Source of the DNA: Halobacteria archaeon
GTDB lineage: Bacteria; Pseudomonadota; Gammaproteobacteria; UBA9214
Direction: 5' to 3'
NCBI GenBank assembly: GCA_013041945.1
Contig: JABDRC010000062.1
Location: 1-6,621 of the forward strand
DNA: 6,621 nt
Shown: piece by piece, positions 1-6,181 of the stretch
Layout: each line of letters starts with the position of its first letter
Position numbering within the stretch: position 1 is the first letter of the stretch
The notes under the pieces: model-generated
Database searches by the model: none
What the model saw: only the letters and a program-made list of their open reading frames with translations
What the model was told of the DNA's origin: nothing
Position numbers and translations under genes: made by a program

Positions 1-66
1 GTAATGATTATTGCCAGCGATGTGTTCGAACACTTATCATTCATGCTCGTGTCATTCCTGGGCTGA
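1..66 (+). CDS. Possible C-terminal end of an upstream gene (partial)
   Basis: The first reading frame is open from the window edge to a TGA at 64-66. It would encode 21 residues of mostly hydrophobic character (reading VMIIASDVFEHLSFMLVSFLG), as at the end of a membrane protein. It is in the same frame as the DUF599 gene, separated from it by the stop and three codons. If real, the two genes are co-transcribed, which would also explain the lack of a clear ribosome-binding site or promoter before the DUF599 start. A stretch of 21 open codons can easily occur by chance, so the call is weak and no family is assigned. Confidence 0.25.
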   Translation, partial: VMIIASDVFEHLSFMLVSFLG

Positions 67-75
67 TGCAACGCC

Positions 76-720
76 ATGTCTAATCTGAAGATGTTCGAGT
101 ATGGTATAGGTCCGGCAGCAATTCTACTGCTGGTTGCGTACCACGTATTCCTGTTTCACAAAACGCGGCGCAAGCCCAGCAGTACCTCGCTGGGCCTGGC
201 GCGGCGCACGCGTGCATTATGGGTGCAATCCATCATGAAGCACAACAAGGATATCCTTGCTGTGCAGACATTACGCAACTGGACCATGGCATCGACATTC
301 CTCGCGTCGACGGCCATCCTCATTGGTCTCGGCATATTCAATCTCGCCCTGACGGCGGACAAACAGGGAGAGCTATCATTGTTGATCGGGCCGCTGAGTA
401 TCGATCATCCGGTTTTATGGACGACAAAGCTGGTGCTTTTGGGACTGGACTTTTTGATCGTGTTTTTCAACTTCACACTGGCGGTACGCTACTACAACCA
501 TACCGGCTTCATGATCAACCTGCCTACTGACGAGACCGGCGGCGCCAACGTCGAGGATGTAATCAAGATACTGGATCGTGGCGGCACGCATTACACGCTT
601 GGCATGCGCGGCTATTACCTGGCGATACCGCTTGCCCTGTGGCTGTTCGGACCGCTGTGGCTGCTCGCGGGCACGCTGCTGTTGATCGCGGTGCTGTATC
701 AGCTCGATCGCGGCGTCTGA
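76..720 (+). CDS. DUF599 family integral membrane protein
   Basis: A 214-residue polytopic inner-membrane protein of the DUF599 family, whose biochemical function is not established. Four hydrophobic segments are visible at about residues 9-27, 71-92, 117-138 and 180-208. The family signature AVQTLRNWTMAS lies at residues 62-73, at the entry to the second helix, and a second conserved block, HYTLGMRGYY, at 172-181 leads into the last helix (WLFGPLW at 189-195). The loop between helix 1 and this block is rich in Arg/Lys (about 29-56), so it probably faces the cytoplasm. The length suits a complete family member. The ATG at 76 is chosen because an in-frame TGA lies only 9 bp before it; no strong Shine-Dalgarno sequence is visible. 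The beta-CASP gene follows on the same strand after 99 bp. Family assignment is from motif recognition; the role is unknown. Confidence 0.85.
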   Translation: MSNLKMFEYGIGPAAILLLVAYHVFLFHKTRRKPSSTSLGLARRTRALWVQSIMKHNKDILAVQTLRNWTMASTFLASTAILIGLGIFNLALTADKQGELSLLIGPLSIDHPVLWTTKLVLLGLDFLIVFFNFTLAVRYYNHTGFMINLPTDETGGANVEDVIKILDRGGTHYTLGMRGYYLAIPLALWLFGPLWLLAGTLLLIAVLYQLDRGV

Positions 721-819
721 CACGGCGCACCCTGCAGTCCTGATCAAGGCGATCAAATCCCGTTCGACTTGCAGTCTGAAGTCATATCAACTTGAATACA
801 CCGTTTAGGAAACGATCAC

Positions 820-2217
820 ATGACTTCAATCACATTTCATGGTGCGGCACAGCAGGTCACCGGCTCGTGCTACCTGATCGAAACGCAACAGCACCGTATC
901 CTGCTTGAGTGTGGTATCCGGCAGGGCAGTGACCGGCGCGAGGACGAGTACGAGAAACCTTTCGATTTCGACCCTGCGAGTATCGATGCAGTGGTTATTT
1001 CGCATGCCCACCTGGATCATTCAGGCATGGTGCCATTGCTTGTCAAAAGTGGCTTCAGCGGGACCGTGTATACATCGAGCGTCACCCGGGGCTTGTTACC
1101 GATCATGTACCGGGACGCCGCTTCGCTGCTGCGCAGCGACTACGAGCGCAAGAACCGCCGTCTGCTCAGGGCCGGTAAGAAACCGGTCGAACCGCCTTAC
1201 ACGCTGGAGGACGTAGACCGCGCACTCGACGCGATCACCGGCATCGACTACGGCAGCATCGAGCAGATTCTGCCGGATATCAAAATCAGCTTCCGCGATG
1301 CCGGGCACATTCTAGGCTCCTCGATCGTCGAACTCTGGCTCAGCGACGGCGGGAAGGAGCGCAAGCTGGTTTTCTCCGGCGACCTCGGCAACAACTGTGC
1401 TCCGCTGCTCAGCGATCCCGAGATCATCAGGGAGGCGGATGTCCTGCTGCTGGAGTCCACCTACGGTGACCGCAACCACCGCCCGCTGGACGATACCCTG
1501 GATGAGTTTCGGGAAGTCATCGAGAGCGCCAGCGGATCCGGCGGCAATATTCTGATACCGGCCTTTGCAGTCGGGCGCACGCAGGATCTGATCTACTGGC
1601 TGGGCCAGCTCTACCATGAAGGTCGCCTGAGTTCGCAGAAAGTCTATATCGACAGTCCGATGGCCATACGGGTCAGCGATGTCTACGAGCGCTACCACAA
1701 GCTGTTCAACCAGGACGATCCGCGTTTTCGAAAGTTCATGGCGCAGGGCTGGGACAACTGGCTGCCGGTGTTGACCTACACCGAAAGCGCCGAGGAGTCG
1801 ATGGCGCTGAACCGGATCAAGGCAGGTGCGATCATCATTGCCGGCAGCGGCATGTGCACCGGTGGCCGTATCCTGCACCACTTCAAGCACAACCTCTGGC
1901 ACCACAAGACGCACGTCGTGATCGTCGGTTACCAGGCCGAAGGCACGCTCGGGCGCAAGCTGGTCAACGGCGCCTCGATGATCAGGATCTACGGAGACGA
2001 CATCGCGGTCAAGGCGCAGATTCACACACTGGGCAGCTTTTCGGCGCACGCCGGCCAGGACCAGTTGATCGACTGGGCCCGCCACTTCCAGCCGGCACCG
2101 CGGGTCTGCCTCGTGCACGGCGAACCCGACGCGATGCAGGCACTGAAGCGCCGGCTTGCCGGTGAACTGCAATGCGATGTCACCATTCCTGAAATGGGCG
2201 AGGTCATGACACTCTAG
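820..2217 (+). CDS. MBL-fold/beta-CASP RNA-processing exonuclease-like protein (COG1236, CPSF73/Ysh1-like)
   Basis: A 465-residue cytoplasmic metallo-hydrolase related to the CPSF-73/Ysh1 and bacterial TTHA0252-type ribonucleases. The metallo-beta-lactamase part shows motif 1 as LLECG (Glu30 where Asp is usual), motif 2 HAHLDH at 62-67, motif 3 His163 in GHILGSS, and motif 4 Asp188 in FSGDLG. The inserted beta-CASP domain (about 207-385) has motif A at Glu212 (LLLESTYGDR), IPAFAVGRTQ at 246-255, IDSPMA at 277-282 and GSGMCTGGRILHH at 342-354. The C-terminal part returns to the MBL fold with motif B His410 (SAHAG) and motif C His433 (LVHGE). His in motif C is the RNA-type signature, as opposed to the Val of DNA-acting Artemis-like members. 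All zinc-binding positions are present, so it should be a two-zinc RNA nuclease; endo- versus exonuclease action cannot be read from sequence. The ATG at 820 has AGGA at 807-810, nine bases upstream. The length is normal for the family and the gene appears intact. Confidence 0.93.
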   Translation: MTSITFHGAAQQVTGSCYLIETQQHRILLECGIRQGSDRREDEYEKPFDFDPASIDAVVISHAHLDHSGMVPLLVKSGFSGTVYTSSVTRGLLPIMYRDAASLLRSDYERKNRRLLRAGKKPVEPPYTLEDVDRALDAITGIDYGSIEQILPDIKISFRDAGHILGSSIVELWLSDGGKERKLVFSGDLGNNCAPLLSDPEIIREADVLLLESTYGDRNHRPLDDTLDEFREVIESASGSGGNILIPAFAVGRTQDLIYWLGQLYHEGRLSSQKVYIDSPMAIRVSDVYERYHKLFNQDDPRFRKFMAQGWDNWLPVLTYTESAEESMALNRIKAGAIIIAGSGMCTGGRILHHFKHNLWHHKTHVVIVGYQAEGTLGRKLVNGASMIRIYGDDIAVKAQIHTLGSFSAHAGQDQLIDWARHFQPAPRVCLVHGEPDAMQALKRRLAGELQCDVTIPEMGEVMTL

Positions 2218-2222
2218 CACTG

Positions 2223-2233
2223 CCCGAATCGGG
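2223..2233. repeat. Perfect short palindrome in the convergent intergenic gap
   Basis: CCCGAATCGGG starts 6 bp after the beta-CASP stop codon, with 5-bp arms around one central base. As RNA it could fold as a 4-bp GC stem with a 3-base loop on either strand. No T-run follows it on either strand, so it is not a standard intrinsic terminator. It may contribute to 3'-end formation of the two convergent transcripts. Confidence 0.4.
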
Positions 2234-2251
2234 ACATGTGAATCCCTCGCT

Positions 2252-2280
2252 TCTCAATCCCGCGAAAACGGGAATCCGGT
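2252..2280. repeat. REP-like extragenic palindrome (TCCCG-N6-CGGGA core)
   Basis: The core is TCCCG (2258-2262), a CGAAAA loop and CGGGA (2269-2273), followed by ATCCGGTTT. This resembles the very common proteobacterial extragenic palindrome of the type ATTCCCGCGAAAGCGGGAATCC; here the left flank is degenerate, so the copy looks decayed or partial. It lies between the 3' ends of two convergent genes, a usual place for such repeats. Resemblance is from memory of the consensus. It may act as a transcript-end hairpin, though no T-run follows directly. Confidence 0.5.
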
Positions 2281-2309
2281 TTCCGCGGCATCGTGTGCAC
2301 GCTGTTTTT

Positions 2310-3572
2310 TTACTTCGGCTCGACAGTGATGCGCTCGATTCCCCTGTCGGTGACCTCTTCCACGGTGAAGCGGTAATCGCCGATGATCACCGATTCACCC
2401 TGCTTCGGCAGATGGCGCAACCTTTCCATCACCAGGCCGGCAATCGTGTGCATGGTGGTATCCGTGAGCAGAATGCCCGTGGCGTTCATGACATCGGAGA
2501 CCATGACCTTGCCATCGATCCGGAAATGTTCAGCGTCCAGTCGTTCGATTTTCCCCTTTTGCCGCGGGACGTAGGCCTCGTAACTGTAGCCGATATTGAT
2601 CACTTCGCCGATCACGCGTTCGAGTATGTCCTCGAGCGTGATCATTCCCATCGCCGATCCGAACTCATCGATCACGATGGCCATGTGATCCTGGCGCTGC
2701 TGCAGTTCATTCAGGATTTCGTCGACCGGCTGGTTGGCAACCACGTACCAGACCGGGCTGCGCAGTTCGTCCAGTGATTTCGATTTCAACTGCGGGTCCA
2801 TCAGCTCCCAGATGCCCAGTACGACAACGCCGAGAATGTTGCCCGGTTCGTCTTCGTATACCGGCAGGCGGAAATAGCCGTGTTGCCGGGCGACTGCGAT
2901 CGCCTCTGCCGTGTTCTGCCGATGGCTCAGCATGGTGACTTCGGCGATTGGAATCATCACCTCCGCCACCGTCGTGTCGGCGAAACGTACTGCGCGGACC
3001 AGCCGGTCCCGGTCGAACACGTCGACGTTGTCCATCTGCTCGGCGTCCTCGAGTATCATGCGCACCTGTTCGCGCGTGATGAACAGGCTGCCGTGTGACG
3101 GCTTGACGCCGAGCATGCGGGCCGCGAGACGCGCCACGCGTGAAAAAACGAACACCACCGGATAGAAGACCAGGGAGAAGAAACGCAGCGGAAAAATCAC
3201 GATCGGTGCCAGCGTGTTGGCTTTCTGCTGATACACGCTCTTCGGGACGACCTCGCCGAACACGAGGAACATCGGCGTGAACACGATGAAGGCCAGCAGG
3301 TCGCCGTAGTCACCGAACAGCCTGATCATCAACACCGTGGCGAGCGTGGTCAGCGCCACGATGGAAATATTGGTTCCGACCAGCGTGGTGCCGAGGATAA
3401 CTTCCGGGCGCTGGAACATTCGCATGAACAGCTGGGCGCCCCTGTGCCCCCTGCTTGCAAGATGCTTCATCTTGAATTTGTCCGCATTGACCAATGCGAT
3501 CTCTGAGCCCGAGAAAAAGCCCTGCAACAGCATCAGCGGGACCATCAGCAGAAGAATCCAGAGACTGTCCAT
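2310..3572 (-). CDS. CNNM/CorC (HlyC/CorC) family transporter, third gene of the cluster
   Basis: A 420-residue inner-membrane protein with the full bacterial CNNM/CorC layout. An N-terminal DUF21/CNNM membrane domain (about 1-155) has SGSEIAL at 21-27 at the end of helix 1, GTNIS at 66-70 and FGEVVPKS at 105-112. A CBS pair follows (about 200-325), starting at EVMIP (204-208), with RLPVYEDEPGNILGVV at 235-250 and VIDEFGSAMGMITLEDILE at 300-318. The C-terminal CorC_HlyC transporter-associated domain is at about 345-418. Family members are linked to magnesium (and cobalt) transport, probably sodium-coupled efflux, with ATP-Mg binding at the CBS pair; the substrate here is inferred. The ATG overlaps the TGA of the preceding paralogue as TGATG, and GAAGAAGG lies nine bases before it, so translation is probably coupled. 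The gene looks intact. It ends 92 bp from the convergent beta-CASP gene. Confidence 0.92.
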   Translation of the reverse strand: MDSLWILLLMVPLMLLQGFFSGSEIALVNADKFKMKHLASRGHRGAQLFMRMFQRPEVILGTTLVGTNISIVALTTLATVLMIRLFGDYGDLLAFIVFTPMFLVFGEVVPKSVYQQKANTLAPIVIFPLRFFSLVFYPVVFVFSRVARLAARMLGVKPSHGSLFITREQVRMILEDAEQMDNVDVFDRDRLVRAVRFADTTVAEVMIPIAEVTMLSHRQNTAEAIAVARQHGYFRLPVYEDEPGNILGVVVLGIWELMDPQLKSKSLDELRSPVWYVVANQPVDEILNELQQRQDHMAIVIDEFGSAMGMITLEDILERVIGEVINIGYSYEAYVPRQKGKIERLDAEHFRIDGKVMVSDVMNATGILLTDTTMHTIAGLVMERLRHLPKQGESVIIGDYRFTVEEVTDRGIERITVEPK

Positions 3573-4987
3573 CAGGTGTTGCCTTCTTCGGTTGATTGCG
3601 CCTGAGCCTGAGCCTGAACCTTATCCGATGACGCCGCCGCGAGCGTACCGGTCGCGTGCATCGCGCGCAGGCGTGCGATGCGGTGCCCTTCGACCGCCAG
3701 CACCTGCAACTGCACGCCTTCGACCGTGACTTCATCACCAACGGCCGGCAGGCGGTCGAGGTGGCGCAGCACGACGCCGCTGATCGTGGTCATGCGATTG
3801 TCAGCAATGCCGAAGTTGGTGATGGTATTGAAATCGGTCAGTTTCATGCTGCCTTCGACTTCGAACACACCGGGCACAGGCTCGGTAAAGACGTCCTGCA
3901 AAGGCTCATCGCCGCCGGCATGTCCGAAGATGTAATTGATCACGCGTTTCAGCGTCACCAGGCCGTCGATGCCGCCGAACTCGTTCAGCACCACCGCGGC
4001 CTGGGCGTTGTGCTGCAGAAAGAATTCGAACATCTCGTCGACCTTCTTGGTCGGCGGCACCATGATGACTGGCTGCAGCACGTCCGCGGGTTGCAGCGTG
4101 CTGAAATCAACGTCTTCCAGCGCCATGCGCATCAAGTTCTCCGCGTGGATCATGCCAACAAGGTGGTCGCGGTTGCCACGGTAGACAGGGATACGCCGAT
4201 GGCGCAGTTCCCGGACCCTGTCCACCATCTCGGGCAGGCTCAGGTCCGCATCGAGGAAGGCGGAGCGCGTGCGCGGAATCATGATCTCGACCACCTCGGT
4301 GGTGCCTGCCGAGAGCAGATTGTCGATAAGTATACGCTCGGTGGCATGCAGCTCGCCGGCGGCGACCACCTCGTCGACCAGGCTGCGGAACTCATCCGGA
4401 TTGAGAATGTTTTCCGGTATCTTTTCCCGGCCCACCAGCAGCGTGGTCACGCGTTCGGACAGCAAGCGGACAAACCACCGAAACGGCGCCACCAGGCGCA
4501 GCCAGGCCGACATCGGTTTGGCGATGATGGCGGTGCTGATCCTGACCGGGTGGGTCACGGCAATGGTCTTGGGTGTGACTTCGCCGAACAGCAGCAGCAA
4601 CGGCACCATGATGAATATATTCAACAGAACCACGGTTTCGCTGCTGTACAGATGCATGAGTATGGTTGTCATGTTCGCGGCCGCTGCCACGTTGATGATT
4701 TCGTTGCCGCACAGAATCGATATGATCAGCTTGCGCGGCTGCTCGAGCAGTGCGAACAGCGCATCGGCCCTGGGATGGCGGCTGCGCCTCAGCTCACGCA
4801 GCTCGAGCCTCGACAGCGAAAACAGCGCGGTCTCGGAACTCGAAAAAAACGCCGAGGCTGTCAGCAACATCGCCTGCAGTACCAGACGCAGGATGATCTC
4901 GGTGTCCTGCAGCAATGCGGTATCGAATGCCAGCATGCGATGCAATTCGTCCCAGTACATGCCTATTTGTTGAATGAAACCGTCCAT
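3572..4987 (-). CDS. CNNM/CorC (HlyC/CorC) family transporter, second gene of the cluster
   Basis: A 471-residue inner-membrane protein of the same family as its two neighbours. About 30 residues precede the first hydrophobic helix, more than in the 2310-3572 protein. The CNNM/DUF21 domain (about 31-185) has SSSETALFS at 49-57, GNEIIN at 94-99 and FGEVTPK at 134-140. The CBS pair (about 230-357) begins with EIMIPRT at 234-240, with RRIPVYRGNRDHLVGMI at 264-280 and VVLNEFGGIDGLVTLKRVI at 332-350. The CorC_HlyC domain spans about 372-442, and a low-complexity Ala/Gln tail (QAQAQAQ, 458-464) ends the protein. Divalent cation (Mg) transport is likely by family. The ATG at 4987 has only a weak GGA five bases upstream; Met10 (4960) is an alternative start without a better site. 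The gene lies 42 bp after the first paralogue and overlaps the next one, so the three are probably one operon. Confidence 0.92.
   Translation of the reverse strand: MDGFIQQIGMYWDELHRMLAFDTALLQDTEIILRLVLQAMLLTASAFFSSSETALFSLSRLELRELRRSRHPRADALFALLEQPRKLIISILCGNEIINVAAAANMTTILMHLYSSETVVLLNIFIMVPLLLLFGEVTPKTIAVTHPVRISTAIIAKPMSAWLRLVAPFRWFVRLLSERVTTLLVGREKIPENILNPDEFRSLVDEVVAAGELHATERILIDNLLSAGTTEVVEIMIPRTRSAFLDADLSLPEMVDRVRELRHRRIPVYRGNRDHLVGMIHAENLMRMALEDVDFSTLQPADVLQPVIMVPPTKKVDEMFEFFLQHNAQAAVVLNEFGGIDGLVTLKRVINYIFGHAGGDEPLQDVFTEPVPGVFEVEGSMKLTDFNTITNFGIADNRMTTISGVVLRHLDRLPAVGDEVTVEGVQLQVLAVEGHRIARLRAMHATGTLAAASSDKVQAQAQAQSTEEGNT
3600..3617. repeat. Tandem hexanucleotide repeat (GCCTGA x3) inside a gene
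   Basis: Three exact copies of GCCTGA lie near the 3' end of the 3572-4987 gene. Read on the coding (-) strand they give alternating Gln and Ala codons in the C-terminal tail, after the last folded domain. The unit is six bases, so copy-number change by slippage would keep the frame and only lengthen or shorten the tail. No function is implied. Confidence 0.8.
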
Positions 4988-5029
4988 ATCGATCCGATTG
5001 CGCCGTGACCGTGCACTAGCATAGCATCA

Positions 5030-6076
5030 TCAGGGTGCCGCGGCTTCCCTCTGCAATGGTGTGACCCCGCGCAGCAAACGCCCGAGGATGTCCGAGCCGG
5101 TGATCACGCGCCGCTGTTCGGCCCAGACCAGCACCAGGTCGTATTCGATCACATCTTCACTGCCCCGGTTGCCGGTGGCCATCAGACGTGACAGCACATT
5201 GCCGAGCATCACGTGGGTGTTGGTCACTATCACAGGACGGTGGCAGAAATGGTGAATATTGATGTGCTCCTGGCCGAACAGTACCGCGCGCAGGAAATCG
5301 TTCGAATTCAGCACCAGCGATGGCACGCCGGCCTCGTCGGTGAAGATGACCCATTTCTTGCCGGATGCATTCAGCGAGTCGATGAAAGGATCATCCGTGT
5401 TCGCTTCAAAGGCAGGAAACTGCGGTGAACCCTGGTAATGGGGCAACACGATCACGCTCAGCGGATCCACCGGCTCGCCTTCTTCGGTCACCATCAGGTC
5501 ATCGAGTGCGAGGAAGTTCATCGCGCCAACACCTTCCAGGCGGTCGATATCGCTATCTCTCGCATCGATGTGTTTCTGGATCATCATCCGCATGTCACGT
5601 TCACGGAAATACTGGATGCCCTCCTTGCCCAGTAACCAGTCGAGCACCATCGCACTCGGTTTCGCCACCGGGTAGAGTATCAACTGATAGAGCCTGAGCA
5701 GCGGCGAGAACAGTGACCCCATCCTGAACGCATTGCGGGAGAAATAGGCCTGTGGCGCAATTTCACCGAAGAAGGTGATGAACACGGTGGAAAACAGGAA
5801 GGCGGTGATCCCGGCCAGCACCGAGTTGGACAACAGCGTCAGCAGCACGTTGATACTGACGTTGCCCCACAGAATCGTGGTCAGCAGGAAGTTGGTGTCG
5901 CGGCGCAGAAGCAGGATGCGCCTGGCCGCGCTGTTGCCCGAAGCCACCTCGACTTCGAGGCTGAGTCGGCTGATGCCGAGCAATGCCAGGTTCAGTCCCG
6001 AGAACATGGCCGACTGGCTAAGGCATAATACGATACCCAGCCAGGCCACCCATTCTGATTCCAGCAAGCCGCTCAT
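5030..6076 (-). CDS. Divergent CNNM (DUF21) domain protein without CorC_HlyC domain, first gene of the cluster
   Basis: A 348-residue inner-membrane protein, shorter than its two downstream paralogues. The CNNM/DUF21 domain (about 8-150) has FSGLNLALLGI at 25-35, GNVSINVLL at 71-79 and FFGEIAPQAY at 102-111. These resemble eukaryotic CNNM/ACDP/Mam3 motifs (SGLNLGLM, GEIIPQA) more than the bacterial SGSETA and GEVTPK forms. The remainder (about 185-340) looks like a degenerate CBS pair: WVIFTDEAGVPSLVLNSNDF at 242-261 and VLVWAEQRRVITGSDILGRL at 315-334. No CorC_HlyC domain follows, and the protein stops soon after. It may be a cation transporter or a regulatory or partner subunit of the two canonical paralogues; this is inference. 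ATG 6076 is preferred over the GTG at 6091 because GGAGG (6081-6085) lies just before the ATG. Confidence 0.85.
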   Translation of the reverse strand: MSGLLESEWVAWLGIVLCLSQSAMFSGLNLALLGISRLSLEVEVASGNSAARRILLLRRDTNFLLTTILWGNVSINVLLTLLSNSVLAGITAFLFSTVFITFFGEIAPQAYFSRNAFRMGSLFSPLLRLYQLILYPVAKPSAMVLDWLLGKEGIQYFRERDMRMMIQKHIDARDSDIDRLEGVGAMNFLALDDLMVTEEGEPVDPLSVIVLPHYQGSPQFPAFEANTDDPFIDSLNASGKKWVIFTDEAGVPSLVLNSNDFLRAVLFGQEHINIHHFCHRPVIVTNTHVMLGNVLSRLMATGNRGSEDVIEYDLVLVWAEQRRVITGSDILGRLLRGVTPLQREAAAP

Positions 6077-6080
6077 GTTT

Positions 6081-6085
6081 CCTCC
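6081..6085 (-). promoter_or_regulatory. Strong Shine-Dalgarno site that fixes the start of the first CNNM gene
   Basis: On the - strand GGAGG is followed by AAAC and the ATG at 6076. The site falls inside the reading frame that would begin at the GTG at 6091, so that longer frame (five extra residues) is unlikely to be used. The spacing of four bases is a little short but acceptable for such a strong site. It is the clearest ribosome-binding site in the cluster, consistent with this being the first gene of the unit. Confidence 0.7.
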
Positions 6086-6089
6086 AAAC

Positions 6090-6102
6090 ACACTGTCAGT
6101 GT
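6090..6102. promoter_or_regulatory. Perfect 13-bp inverted repeat, possible operator or leader hairpin
   Basis: ACACTGTCAGTGT has 6-bp arms around a central T. It lies between the divergent CNNM cluster and the MarC gene, directly before the Shine-Dalgarno site of the first CNNM gene. It could be a repressor site for the cluster, or a small hairpin in its 5' leader. I do not recognise it as a site of a known regulator, and a single palindrome of this size can arise by chance. Confidence 0.3.
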
Positions 6103-6181
6103 TTCAAACGTATTGACTTGGGCACAGGATACCGGAAAAAATCGAGGCTCATACGATTTCTATACTGCAGGCGAATCAATC

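Noticed and set aside
1312..2220. A 302-codon open frame on the - strand opposite the beta-CASP gene
   Set aside because: The + strand encodes a complete set of MBL/beta-CASP motifs; the antisense product has no family resemblance.
2292..2311. Intrinsic terminator for the beta-CASP gene (CGTG-TG-CACG followed by a 7-T run)
   Set aside because: The stem is only 4 bp with a 2-base loop, too weak for a confident terminator, although the T-run is real.
2238..2777. A 179-codon + strand frame beginning in the convergent gap
   Set aside because: Most of it runs antisense to the CorC_HlyC and CBS regions of the 2310-3572 gene, and it has a His/Asp-rich composition typical of a shadow frame.
3656..5008. 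A 450-codon open frame on the + strand opposite the second CNNM/CorC gene
   Set aside because: Its translation is His/Gln/Asp-rich without recognisable domains, and it mirrors a gene with clear CNNM, CBS and CorC_HlyC motifs on the other strand. It is an antisense shadow of GC-rich coding sequence.
6089..6091. GTG as the start of the first CNNM gene
   Set aside because: The Shine-Dalgarno site GGAGG lies downstream of this codon and upstream of the ATG at 6076, so the ATG is the better start.
6113..6166. Promoter-like pieces TTGACT (6113-6118) and TATACT (6161-6166) before MarC
   Set aside because: They are 42 bp apart, too far to be one sigma-70 promoter, and neither has a convincing partner at 16-18 bp. 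TATACT alone may be a -10 box but cannot be supported.
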